Origin: Sternotherus odoratus
Lineage: Eukaryota > Chordata > Testudines > Kinosternidae
Assembly (NCBI GenBank): GCA_032164245.1
Contig: JAVMKO010000002.1
Span: forward strand, 88,487,340-88,551,339
Reading direction: 5' to 3'
DNA length: 64,000 nt
The notes beneath the pieces are model-generated. The model did no database searches. It had not been told where the DNA came from and saw nothing but the letters and a program-made list of their open reading frames with translations. Of the stretch, positions 35,935 to 46,266 are shown in pieces; the stretch's first letter is position 1, and each line of letters begins with the position of its first letter. The position numbers and the translations under genes were made by a program.

Positions 35935-36230
35935 TGAGTAAGCTGACAGCAAGCTTCCTAGCTTGGGTAGACAGACTTGTGTAGCAGAGCTCCTGCTAGC
36001 ACGCTAAAAATAGCGGTGTGGATGTTGCAGCACCAGTAGATGTTGGAGGCCACCCAAACTTGGACCTACCCTGTCCTGACAAACCAAGGTTGGGAGGCAA
36101 GCCCGAGCCTCTGCCGGTGCTGCTACATCCATCCCGCTATTGTTTGTGTGCTATTGCAAGCTCCGTTCGCACACCTCTGTCTACCCGGGCTGGAAAGCTC
36201 GCTCCCCACTGCCTTGTCGACGTAGCCTGA
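35935..36230. mobile_element. MITE of the GTCTACCCGGGCTGG type
   Basis: Contains 'cttgggtagacagacttgtg', 'agcggtgtggatgttgcagc' and, near the right end, 'tgtctacccgggctggaaag' + 'ctcgctcccca'. A second copy at 39730-39990 shares the GTCTACCCGGGCTGG block and the 'agcagcgtggac' motif. GTGTGGA/TCTACA-type words mark the large family of turtle MITEs. Open frames inside on three frames are spurious. Ends approximate. Confidence 0.55.
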
Positions 36231-37624
36231 GAGCAGCACCTACCCAAAAGATTTTGTTTAAATACATCTCGATCAAGATTGTTCCTTTAATCTACTCTGC
36301 TAGGTTCCAGTCTGTTCATCAAATGTAAGGGGTGGTGTTTCATTTCACTTTGCTGCTGCTGTATATCTCTAGTGCCAAGGGTGAGGCTCAGTCTTTGGTT
36401 TTCTCTTTCCGAGCTCAGATTTTCTTTCCCTGTGTTTATTCCGCATGGTAGATACAGCACGCCTGTATTCCTAAATCTGCATACGTCTCCATGTTGTGCT
36501 CCGGCTGTAACGGAGTCAGAAAAAGAGGCACATCCGTGGGTGAGCTGCAGTCCCTTCACAAAAGGGCTGATAAAAGTAAGGGGGATGCCGTTGGTGAAAA
36601 TCCAAAATTGCACTTTGGCCTTTCTCCCCAGGGTTCCGTGAGACCAGCAGCACAAACAAAGCCACCTCCCCCCAAGCCTTGGACTCCTTACTAAGGGAAA
36701 GAAAGGAGATCGCGATAAGCCCCAGGTATTATTAGCTGGAAGCCTGGTGAATCTTCTTTTGGTGCCAGCAACACCTCCAGTTGCCAAGCGCACTTGGCAA
36801 GCTGCAGTCACTGACTGATATGTTCTCTGTGAGATTCACCAAGATGAGATGTGTTTCCATCTCTTAAGGTACTCTAGGCAGCTAATTGTGGCCCTTCAGA
36901 GCGAGAGAACAAAATTGCCAAATAAAAGGGATCAAGTGAAAACCAGTGGCCTATAAGTAACATCAAATAATGTGGACATGATTTCCATAGGTTTAGGATG
37001 GGATTCATATAACGCTTAGTTTTATTTTTTCATAATCTCACTATAGCTGCAAAGAATGTCTTTGTGAAAAGGGACATTTGAGAGCAGAATAATAGGAAAC
37101 TGCCGCCTAGTAAGGAGCAATTAATCTAAGCTAAGGCCTCAGTTGTGCCATTTAGGTACAGCTCTGTATTGGGTTGGTGTGACTCCAGACTTGCTCAGTG
37201 AGAGGACAAGGGGGTCTTCTGCTTTAGGGAATCAAAATGCTTTCCTAAGTGAGCAAAGGCACCGTGCTCTCACTACACCCCTTCATAGGGAGCAGCTGTG
37301 CAGGGGTGGAGATACGGACCTACCTTCTTCTCCCCACTCCTTTTGGAGTGCCACATGCTTTGAACCCAGGAAATACAATTCTGCCAGGTCTTTATGTGAA
37401 CGATGAAAGCAGAAGGGGCGTCTCATTGTGCCTTTGCCACCATTGTGCATCTACATAAGGGCCAGCCAGTCTTCCCCTAAGTTCTTACACTGCACTCATC
37501 ACCACGCTGTCTGAAGAGGACTTGTTCCCTTATAATTACCTGTCAAGACATGCTACCATTCACAAGGCCAATGGCATGCTTTTTAAAAAGGAAACATAAA
37601 AACATTTAGCATTTACACAAGGAT
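36231..37624. other. No gene recognised
   Basis: A minus-strand open frame of 174 codons (36287-36811) is the longest here, but it lacks motifs and is shadowed by two plus-strand frames. I treat it as chance. Confidence 0.4.
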
Positions 37625-37765
37625 TTACAGCTTCTGACATTAAATAATTATCCCTTATATTACCTGTTGAGGTAGGCATAGAGAGGCTAAATTATTTGCC
37701 TAAGACCCCACAATGACAAAGCAGGGTGAGCGTTCGAGTGTCTGAGTTTTTGCCCTATGCTCACG
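37625..37765 (-). repeat. MIR fragment
   Basis: Reverse-strand MIR landmarks: 'gaggtaggcatagagaggct', 'aaattatttgcctaagaccc', 'cacaatgacaaagcaggg' and 'gcgttcgagtgtctgagttt' correspond to 'gaaactgaggcacagagagg', 'gtgacttgcccaaggtcaca' and 'cccaggtctcctgactcc'. Confidence 0.75.
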
Positions 37766-38107
37766 AGATGTCACAACTTTCTTAATGTGATCTAGTCCCA
37801 GTATATAAAACTGAACATGGTACTTGTTTTTCTCAGTGAACCAAATGCCTCATAAAGGGTAATAGAAACCAGGCATGTGGATCTGATGCTTTGTCCTCTG
37901 CAAAGAGTTGCACTACGTGGCTCAGTGCTATATAAAAGAGGCTATTTGGCAGCAGTATATCAAAATTCAAAGTCTGAATCCATCTATGAACAGAGCCTGG
38001 ATGTGTGACCTGAAAACACAATCCCTCCTGAACTGAGCGTGACAGGAACCCTGCTGTCATAGTAAGTCAGCCCCTCTTGACTGTGAAGACTGAGAGCATA
38101 GCTCACC

Positions 38108-38236
38108 TAGGGTGACTAGATGTCCCGATTTTATAGGGACAGTCCCTATTTTTGGGTCTTTTTCTTATATAGACACCTATTCCCCCACACACACACACCT
38201 GTCCCAATTTTTCACACTTGATATCTGGTTACCCTA
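38108..38236 (+). mobile_element. hAT MITE (AGGGTGACCAGA family), 129 bp
   Basis: Left end TAGGGTGACTAGATGTCCC, right end the reverse complement of TAGGGTAACCAGATATCAA. The interior ('tttatagggacagtccctat', 'cctgtcccaatttttcacac') is the same as that of the reverse-oriented copy at 40440-40561. Flanking 8-mers agctcacc and aactcact agree at 6 of 8 positions, consistent with an older insertion. A (CA)n run at about 38190-38202 has grown inside. Confidence 0.85.
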
Positions 38237-38244
38237 AACTCACT

Positions 38245-39430
38245 ATTACCTTGCACCATGTGTGGTCATTTGACATTTTCTTTGCACTAGTGTAAATAAC
38301 TGCACACAAGCTGCAGGGCAATAGAGATTGGGATCCTCAGTATGCGTTGTTGTTACGTCTGGAGGCTGGAGTTTTCACGGAATAGAATAGGTATCTCCAC
38401 AATGAAGCAGTCCTCAATGTGTCTCGACCCTGTCTGGCACTGGCTATACCTGGCATGGCCTGTCCATTTACCTTATGCAGCAGTCATCCAAAAAATACGG
38501 ACAAAAGGAGTCACCGCAGTTCCGTCCTACCAGGAAACAAGATATCACTGTAGCTATTTTAAACTTGGGTTGGTAATTGTCTGGAAGGGATAGGAAATGC
38601 TCCAAAAAAAGAAATTAGAAAAATAAACTCCAGACCATGCTTGTATCACTGATACAGTGTCCAGAGCTGTAATTTAGACAACACACAAAAAAAGAGGAGA
38701 GTAAGTAGTCCGAGCCCTTGGAGCAGCATTTATTTCTCATGTTTCCCTCCCACCCCACCCCGTCACTTCTCCACCAGGATTCAAGGCAAATAGGCCTGTG
38801 ATCCAGAACACGCAGTGTGCAATTTCCCAAGGGGCAACAACACTCAATCTCCACTGGTGCTGCTTTTCCCATTCTGTATTTATGGAGAAACTGTTCTGCA
38901 AAGCACTCTCCTCCCCATTCTGTCCCCCCTTCCTGCCCTCCCCCAACCAACCACCCCATGCCAGGCTGCTGAAGGAGATTCAGTAACTTGCTGCAATCAC
39001 ATATACATTTCCGGACTTAACCAAAAGGGGCTGGAAAATGAGCCAGAGCCTCTCAAGTGGAGCAGAATCCACAGCTGGCTCCTTAGCCAGTTGAGTCACC
39101 CCACTAGCTAATTTTTTGTTTAAATAAAATTTAGCTAAATCAGGCAATTTGAACTGCCCCCCCTCCCCCCCGGGCCTACTTGGCAGCCTCTCAGGAATCC
39201 TGATCTATGCCAGTCTGTTGGTGGCAGGGGGAAGGGAGGTGTTTTCTCTCTTTCTCCCTCTCAACAAGAGTTATTGCAGCAGAAAGAAGGCAAAGAGCAT
39301 GCAAGGAGAGTTCTGGTGTTAGAGATCTATCACTTAAATCTTTCAGCCCCCAAATTGGCTTTTTATCAATTATTAGCCGGCTGCTAAATGGAGTTCATAG
39401 TGTGTTTCTTTTCCATGTTGATAGTCTGAT
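38245..39430. other. No gene recognised
   Basis: Overlapping open frames on both strands at 38615-39111 without motifs; C-rich run near 39158-39171. Confidence 0.4.
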
Positions 39431-39431
39431 T

Positions 39432-39433
<2 letters not shown>

Positions 39434-39496
<63 letters not shown>

Positions 39497-39549
39497 CCAA
39501 TATGGTTCAAATACTATGAGAACCAAAATACACTCTCTCTCTCTCTCTC
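39434..39549. repeat. Compound (TG)n(AG)n microsatellite and nearby (CT)n
   Basis: About 28 bases of TG repeats run directly into about 32 bases of AG repeats (39434-39493). After 39 unique bases comes a (CT)n tract at 39533-39549. The AG and CT tracts are complementary and could pair as a hairpin. TG tracts can adopt Z-DNA and AG/CT tracts triplex forms. Confidence 0.9.
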
Positions 39550-39729
39550 GACTTTGAATGCTTTATATACTGCATCATTCCTTTTTCATTTGTGTGTCTA
39601 GCTCTCTTGATGGTAACTTATTTCAAATGAAAGACTTGGATGGAGGAACCCGGGAGTGTCTGCCAACTGTTCTGTACCAAAATAAAACCAAACCACCCCC
39701 TCTCCTAGAAACGGTTATGGTCTCCCCAG

Positions 39730-39990
39730 GTTAGTCATGACTGGACACACCCACACTGAAAATAGCAGCGTGGACAGAGGGGCACTGGGGGAGACTCAGG
39801 CTAGCCACTAAATCTTGGACCAGGGGGCTGGATGGGCTTGGACTCAGATGGTTAGTGAAAGCTTCTGCGGTTGCCACAATATACAGCATTAGTTTTGGCA
39901 CACTAGCTTGGCTCGAGGTAGCATGAGTCTGTCTACCCGGGCTGGGAGGTATGCTCCCAGCTGCAGAGAAAGACACACTGGCAGGGTACA
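39730..39990. mobile_element. MITE of the GTCTACCCGGGCTGG type, second copy
   Basis: Shares 'aatagcagcgtggac' and 'ctgtctacccgggctgggag' with the copy at 35935-36230, followed by 'gtatgctcccagctgcag', which pairs imperfectly with the preceding block (ggctgggaggtatgctcccagc is a small hairpin). Non-coding. Ends approximate. Confidence 0.55.
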
Positions 39991-40439
39991 ATCATCTCCA
40001 GTGTGACTCAGTGAAGTCAGCTGAGATGCACTACAGGTGAATTTGTTTGCTGGGGAGGAGTGGGGGTTGTGTGTGTGAGAGCTGGTCAGTGAAGATTTGC
40101 AGCTTTTTTCCTCCAAGTTGCTCGGAGAAGTAGACAAGTATTGCCTTCACCCTGACGTGGAATGCAGCAAACCTGTCTATGAAGATGAAAACCTGATTGA
40201 ATGTAAACTCTAGGTAGTGAGCTGGAGTAGTGTGGAAAGGATGCTTTTAGCCATTGCCTCAGCAGATGTCCAGCCTAGCGAAGAAACTATGAGCTTTACA
40301 GAAACTAACAAATGACAGTCTGCTTTTCCTATATTGTCCCTACTACCATGCTCCCCTGACTTCCAAACTTTCAACACCCAGGCAGCAAGGAAGGCTCCAT
40401 TAAAACAATCTTAATTTCTTAATACAAATGTCTCTTAAG

Positions 40440-40561
40440 CAGGGTGACCAGACAGCCAGTGTGAAAAGTTGGGACGGATGGGGGTGTAATAGGCACCTAT
40501 ATAAGACAAAGCCCCAAATATTGGGACTGTCCCTAAAAAATTAGGACAGCTGGTCACCCTA
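40440..40561 (-). mobile_element. hAT MITE (AGGGTGACCAGA family), 122 bp
   Basis: CAGGGTGACCAGACAGCCA at the left and the reverse complement of TAGGGTGACCAGCTGTCCT at the right give clear terminal inverted repeats. A perfect 8-bp target duplication, ctcttaag, flanks it at 40432-40439 and 40562-40569. The interior is the reverse complement of the copy at 38108-38236 ('agccccaaatattgggactg', 'tccctaaaaaattaggac'). hAT assignment is firm. Confidence 0.93.
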
Positions 40562-40718
40562 CTCTTAAGGAGCACTGGCCCCTACTGTTCTATGGCACAG
40601 CAGCACAACTTTTCCTCATCCTGCAAAAGTCTCAGTATATTCTTCTGAACTTAAGCGCAATAGTTGGTTTCAAAGTTCTAGAGATTGATGGTTCTAATCA
40701 TGGACTGTATGGTTGACT

Positions 40719-40930
40719 CAGGGTACATCTCCACTGCACACTGAGACTGGGCTCTGAGTCAAGTATGAGCCCCAGTCCCCCTTCTGCCCACCCACACATC
40801 AGTCTGACTCAGGTCAGAAAGCATTCAGGACCCAAATCCTAGGATCCTCTTAGGAGGGTGGGTCAGAGCCCAAGTCCTGCTATGAATCAGTTTCAAGCAC
40901 TGTCATTTTGCAGTGTGGATGTAGAGCTAA
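40719..40930. mobile_element. MITE with TACATC-CACTGCA ends, about 212 bp
   Basis: Left end 'cagggtacatctccactgca' and right end the reverse complement of 'agctctacatccacactgca' form imperfect inverted repeats. The interior contains 'gactgggctctgagtcaagt' and 'gggtcagagcccaagtcctg', also partly inverted. Typical of turtle GGGTACaTCTACACTGCA MITEs. Confidence 0.65.
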
Positions 40931-42099
40931 GTCAGAAGGTCTGAGTAGTGCAATATGGACATGTTAGCATGGCTGTGAGAACTTAGTTTCTCTGTGCCTC
41001 AGTTCCAGCAGTTATAAACTCAGGCATACAAAGCAGTGTGAACACTCCAGCACTAGCTTGGAAACACCGACTCCTCAAACCTGGGTCCCACTTACCTAAG
41101 CTGAGTGTACAGTGTGGACAGATCCAGAGTCTCTTCTGCAGGAGTCCAGGAATTGAAGCTGGTTGGACAGTGTTTGAATGGCTTCTTGGGTGGAGACATT
41201 CCCAAACAGTGCCATAAGGGTGTCTTTGCAGACAACATATGGTTCTGCTGTGTGGCATGGCAAGTGTCCCCAAAGTGGGCCATATCATTCTGTCATGTGG
41301 CGTGCCGTCTCAAACCATGAGTGAGCGGCAATGGTTTTATCCTACTTGTTGAATGACTTGTAGTGGTTCTCATCTTCTGGGTGATAGCAATAACCCCACT
41401 CTCAACCACCTGGGGCCACTGGCTATAGAACTAGCTGCTAGTAGAAAATTGGTGAGAGGCATGATTGGTGGAGGTGGTCATGATAGATGTCTGGTGAAGA
41501 TATTGGTCCACTGTCCCTTGTCAGGAGGAAGATGTGTCTGAGCCTGTGAAGTTCTGCAGTCAGTTCAGCAGCATTTTAATTCTTTTCCCCAGCATGAGCA
41601 TCACGAGACAGCACAGTGGTGTTTGTAGCATGCCCTGAAGTTCTGCAGTGGAGGGGTATCTTCAGTAATGCCATATACAAAATCCTTGATAGTGCAGATG
41701 TAACATGGCACCTTATCTTTTGTGGATAAATGAAGATGGTCAAAGTGCAGTTCATGCACAGTCTGAAAGATAAGCCTTAAATTGGCTATGAATTGTGACC
41801 CACTGATGGTGGTAAGGCTATGTTGGGCTGGCCAGTGGCTAAACAGCCCACCAAGTGTGTATATAATCCCAAGTTTCTTACAGAATAACACAAATGATAA
41901 TATTATCCTGGGCTACACACTTGGAACAAAGAAATAGATACAGAAATATCAGAGGCTGACTGGTCTAGCAAGCTCTTGTCTTACTATTCAAGAAACTTCT
42001 GTTTGCAATAGGATCACACAAATGCACTGCTATAAGTGGGCTGTTATTCCTCCACAACTGCAAGCAACATATGACCAGGGCTACCATCCCGCTGTCCAA
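40931..42099. other. No confirmed gene
   Basis: Open frames of 60-100 codons on the minus strand (40983-41288, 41601-41891) are the only candidates. The second has a reasonable amino-acid mix but no motif I can assign. It could be an old protein-derived fragment or chance. Confidence 0.3.
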
Positions 42100-42660
42100 A
42101 ACATTATTCTTTCATTCCTTGTGTATCTGCACATCGGTGAAGGAGCAGAGAGACAGCAGCTGGGCACGGCAGGGGTTAAAGAACATCTGTGGGTTCAGCT
42201 AGCCCTGCCCTGTTATACCTGCAGCCAATGCCAGGCCTGGAGGGGGAGAATAGAAGTCAAGGGCTTAGTCAAGGGCTGACTAGTGAAGAGGCAGGAGATC
42301 TCTGTACGTCTGTCTGAAGGCACAGACCAGCAACCGGCCTGCCAATGCAGCCACTGGAGGCAAGCAAATCTTCCCCACCCAAGGGGAACCTACAGAGAAG
42401 ACCCAACTGCGGGGACACTGGACTAGGGGGGACACACCCCAAACTAAAAGAATTTGCATGGGGAGCAGGTCAGGAAAACAGATGCTGAACACCCCCTTCA
42501 CGGCTGGGAGAAAGATCCACCTCCCTGTTTAGGGGTTGAGCAGCACAGAACCCTGGACCGTTACCTGAAGGAGAAGAAGGAGTCAGGTTTCCCTACCTTT
42601 CCCCTAACCAACAATCTAGCCACTAGGCTGCCCAGCCACTGAGAGCCCTATCACAACATT
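42100..42660. repeat. Possible unclassified GC-rich repeat
   Basis: Composition rises to GC-rich with phrases such as 'ccagcaaccggcctgccaat' and 'gaaggagaagaaggagtc' that feel repeat-derived, and sharp returns to AT-rich sequence on both sides. I see no termini, TSD or coding domain. Confidence 0.25.
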
Positions 42661-43559
42661 ATATATAATTTTGAGATCTATAATCCAAATTCATCTATAG
42701 AAATGGCAGGTACCTTAATCATATGGTTACATATGTACATATACCAAAAATATGTATGTTGGGGATCAGCAAAGATAACATCAAGGGATGTAAAATGTGT
42801 TAGCCACACATTTAAAGGACAGCAGGAAAGCTCATCATAAATTTGTGACTATCTAATGCAAAACCCAGGTGTAACACTCAGAAACCTGAACTAATTATCT
42901 TAAGCTTGTTGAACTTGCTTACTGTATAAAGTACAATGCAACAAAAGTTACTCAGCATGGTGCCCTTACTCAGACTGCCTCAATGTTGAGGACTTGACTA
43001 GATCAATCTTTATTCCACAAAAACTGGTTTGTCCAGCATCCAATTATATTCATGGAGGGTGAATATAAAAAAGCTCCAAGCTGGGACAAGCACTCTGAAT
43101 GTACTTTAGACTAAATGTTCAATCTTCCTCTAGATATGAAAGCATAACATGGAACCTTGTATGTAATGGGTTAACTCTTCCATACCTTTCCTGTTTTCAT
43201 GAAAATTCCCTGCACGTTTCATAGACTTTAAATGTATACAATTACTTCTTATTTTTATTTTCTTCCTTAATATATTTTTGTTGGTTTGTATGGTGGTGGT
43301 GGTAATAAGTATTACACAAAGTTATACAAGAGATATAACAACTTTGGTGGTGACAACAGAAGTCATTTAGAGAATAAAGACCAAAGTAAGTGAGGTCCCA
43401 AGCAAGTTAGTGGTCCGTGAGAGAGATCAGCTGTGGGTCTTGGAAAGATGCCTGACACAACCACCCACATCCAGAGAAAAGCTAGCAGGGGTCCCTGGCT
43501 TAGCAAGGGAAGTTCATTATCTAAAAACATCTGCCCCGTACTGATGGGGTTAGAGGGAG
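42661..43559. other. No gene recognised
   Basis: AT-rich DNA with an imperfect (GGT)n tract at about 43290-43303. Confidence 0.45.
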
Positions 43560-43695
43560 GATGAGCCAGTGGTTATGGCACTAGCCTGGGACTTGGAAGA
43601 CCCAATTCAATTCCCTGTGTTGCCACTGACTTCTTGTGTGACCTTGGGCATGTCACTTAGTTTCTCTGTGCCTCAGTTCCCCAAGTGTATGAAAA
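43560..43695 (+). repeat. MIR / CORE-SINE with tRNA-derived head
   Basis: 'gatgagccagtggttatggc' is the tRNA-like head. It is followed by 'gacccaattcaattccctgt', 'tgccactgacttcttgtgtg', 'accttgggcatgtcacttag' and 'tttctctgtgcctcagttcc', the MIR core in order. The copy is well preserved. The Helitron at 43709 begins just after its 3' portion. Confidence 0.9.
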
Positions 43696-43734
43696 AAAAC
43701 CTAACAAATCTATATATATAAAAGTCAAATGGTG

Positions 43735-43787
43735 TATGCGTGTATGTATGCGTGTATGTATGTATGCGTGTATGTATGGGTGTATGC
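43735..43787 (+). repeat. GTATGYGT simple repeat in the Helitron 5' end
   Basis: Alternating 'gtatgcgtgtatgtatgcgt' units run for about 50 bases immediately inside the AT-rich 5' terminus. Confidence 0.8.
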
Positions 43788-43988
43788 TTACTCCTTCCAC
43801 ACCGTTTGAGCTAGAGACTTGAAATTTGGTACAGTTAGAGGTCTTGGGGTCCTAATCAGGGTAAGAGTTGAAAATTGTTCAAATCTCACCTCTGACGCCC
43901 CCCAGGGGTGAAATTATTTAAAGGCCAATCACATCAGCTGGGCAGCTGCTGTTCTCTGTGACATAGTTATGATGTTCTAATACCCCCT

Positions 43989-44175
43989 CCAATGGACACC
44001 CCACTTGCTCAGCTCTCTGCCCCTCCCCCCTCCAACGGACCCCGGAATCCATCAGCTCTCTGCCCCCTCCCCCCTCCAACGGACCCCGCACTCGCTCAGC
44101 TCTCTGCCCCCTCCCCACCTCCGACGGACCCCGGAATCCCTCAGCTCTCTGCCCCTTCCCCACCTCTGATGGACC
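43989..44175 (+). repeat. 43-45 bp tandem array in the Helitron
   Basis: Units start at 43989, 44032, 44076, 44121 and 44166 (the last partial), each beginning CCAACGGACCCC or a variant and ending CTCTCTGCCCC-TCCCC. Units alternate between 'gcactcgctcagc' and 'ggaatccatcagc' types. One more full unit at 44705-44749 and the start of another at 44750 run straight into the 3' terminal hairpin. Confidence 0.85.
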
Positions 44176-44177
44176 TG

Positions 44178-44690
44178 AATTGGGTTTGGTCGGAGGGTAA
44201 GTGAGGTAGGGGTGTCGGGTTTGGTCGGGGGGTGAGGTGGGGGTGTCGGGTTTGGTCGGGGGGGTGAGGTGGGGGTGTCGGGTTTGGTCGGGGGGTAAGT
44301 GAGCCGGGGGTGTTGGGTTTGGTCTGGGGAGGTGGGAAGGTGTCTGGGTGGGTGAGGGGTGAGGTGTGGGTGTTGGGTTTTGTTGGGGGGGTGAAGAGGG
44401 GAGTCGGGGTTGGTCGAGGGGTAAGTGAGGTGTGGGTGTCGGGTTTGTTTGTGGTGGTAGGTAGAGGTGTCGGGTTTGGTTGGGGGGGAAAGTGAGGTGG
44501 GTGTGTCAGGTGTGGTCTACGGGGGGTGAGGTGTGGGTGTTGGTCAGGGGGTGTTGGGGCTGGTAGGGGGGAGACGTGGGGGTGTTGGGTTTGGGTGGGG
44601 GGGTGAAAATGTGAGTCGGGGTTGGTCGAGGGGTAAGGGAGGTGGGGGTGTCGGGTTTGATCGGGGGGGTGAGGTGGGGGTGTCAGGTTT
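44178..44690 (+). repeat. G-rich minisatellite, G-quadruplex-prone
   Basis: About 510 bp of degenerate units near 31 bp long, built on 'gtcgggtttggtcggggggt' + 'gaggtggggg'. The plus strand is almost free of C and has dense runs of three to seven G, so strong G-quadruplex potential is expected. It sits between two blocks of the 45-bp array. Confidence 0.85.
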
Positions 44691-44785
44691 TCTCTCTCCC
44701 CCATCCAACGGACCCCGCACTCGCTCAGCTCTCTGCCCTCTCCCCACCTCCGACTGACCCGAGCAACGCCGGGTATTTCCGCTAG

Positions 44786-46183
44786 TAAAAAATAAAAAGA
44801 AGGAAAGAAGGAAAGAAGGAATAGCACTCCCTTGCCTCTCCGGGTCATCATGTGGTTGACTACATTAACGAATGTTAGATCCTCTGACACTATGGTAATG
44901 GGGCCTGTATCTGGATCTGTACCTAAGATATCCAAGTAGTTAGGTAACAGTTCCACATGTCAAGAGAGATAGTTAATCACCACGTTGTTCTCCACTGGTA
45001 TAAACTCTACCTGAAAATTAAAGGTGTCCATAGCTGCTAAATGGACATCTAGGATGGATAACCAGGAAGCTAGCACCCATGGATGTCACAGTGAAGGTGA
45101 AAATCAACAAGGAAATGTACTTGTAATGCACAGGAAGGGATAGGCCTATGTTATCTGCTGAGCCATGGGGGTACCTCATTGGAAGCTGACTAATAACAGC
45201 ACTTTGGTAAGTGCCCCTGTTGAAGAGCTTTGCCCTGGTATCCAGCAGTTATTAAATCTGCCTTCCAGTGAGTAAAAGACGCTGTTGTACCTTCACCTAC
45301 ATTGGTTGCTGTGAGGTTTCAGGGTGCAGCAGACCCTGTTAATGGCAGTGGGAAACCAGCCCTCTCCTTCAGCATTACAGCGTTCGGAAAAGCCTTCATG
45401 AAGTGGGCAGCAACAGCCCCTTTTTGGCTTCAGAAGCATTTAGTCAAGTGATTGGGGATGGCCACAAGAATCGACACAGAGGTCACAAGTTGGGCAACCC
45501 ACTGTATTTGCACCGTGGTCATTTTCATTGCAGTTTGAACAGAATGGCACTGAGCTAATTATAGGTATTTATGTACTTATGAAATTACCGAGCTGAGTGA
45601 TAAGACTAATACAGGAAACCACACTGGTTGGGTGGGTGCTGGCAAATTAAACTGGAAGGTAAAAGTTGTTAAGAGCTTATGTAAAGATAAGGCGGAGGAA
45701 GCCATGTGCAGCGCACACCACCATATTTTATTGGCCCTACAAAGACCAGGAACTATGCTACAAATTCTTGATTGCCTTCTACTGGCACCTTATCTAATAA
45801 TTATCGATTTACACATATACAGAGCACTCCAAACTGAAGTCATCAGCTTGGGAGTCTAGGCTGCTTGTTCGATTGTGACAATTTTTGCTTCCGGAAGGAG
45901 ATTTCCCTTCCGTTCCGTTGCGAACACTGGAGATGCAAGATCTTCCTCATCCATTTCCCAAAAAATACACAGTAGAACAGATTTCTTTAGAGCTATGATG
46001 TAATGTTGAATGTATTTTCCCGAGGTCTCTATATGCTTACCCAAGAATCAGCCTGGTGATAGCTTATTGTGATGTCCGAAGAAGTGAGCTAGTGAACCTG
46101 AAGTTTTTGAGGTACTAAATCATGCAGCATGTGGCTATGGTTACCGGTATGTAGGACAGCATGCACATATCTGTGAGAGAGAA
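44786..46183. other. No confirmed gene
   Basis: Starts with an A- and GAAGG-rich tract (44787-44821). A minus-strand frame at about 44820-44956 and another upstream separated by a stop read smoothly for some 50 codons, but show no motif. They may be a decayed coding fragment or chance. Confidence 0.3.
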
Positions 46184-46212
46184 GTGTGTGTGTGTGTGTT
46201 TGTGTGTGTGTC

Positions 46213-46262
<50 letters not shown>
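46184..46262. repeat. Compound (TG)n(AG)n microsatellite
   Basis: About 28 bases of mostly TG repeats, with a T/C interruption, lead into about 48 bases of pure AG repeats. Same arrangement and polarity as at 39434-39493. Confidence 0.93.

Positions 46263-46266
<4 letters not shown>

Larger units (their letters stand above)
43709..44785 (+). mobile_element. Non-autonomous Helitron, 1,077 bp
   Basis: All three terminal marks are present: a 5' TC (TCTATATATATAAAAGTC), a 3' CTAG, and just inside it a hairpin ACCCG-agcaacgc-CGGGT (44758-44775). The element sits precisely between A (43708) and T (44786), with no target duplication, as Helitrons do. There is no Rep/helicase frame. The interior is made of a GTAT-rich tract, a 45-bp tandem array and a long G-rich array. 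The 271-codon minus frame across it is a low-complexity proline-rich artefact of the array. It inserted at the 3' end of a MIR. Confidence 0.9.

Noticed and set aside
36287..36811. 174-codon minus-strand frame
   Set aside because: No motif, competing frames on the plus strand, no splice or start context. Treated as chance.
41601..41891. 96-codon minus-strand frame as a transposase relic
   Set aside because: The amino-acid mix is plausible, but there is no catalytic motif and no flanking inverted repeats.
43980..44690. CRISPR-like array
   Set aside because: The units are contiguous tandem repeats with no unique spacers, inside a eukaryotic Helitron.
44141..44956. 271-codon minus-strand open frame
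   Set aside because: Most of it is proline/threonine-rich translation of the Helitron's G-rich minisatellite. It crosses the Helitron boundary, so no single gene can be meant.
44820..45000. Protein-like minus-strand reading next to the Helitron
   Set aside because: About 50 codons read smoothly, with a possible continuation past a stop, but I cannot recognise a family, and chance frames of this size are common here.
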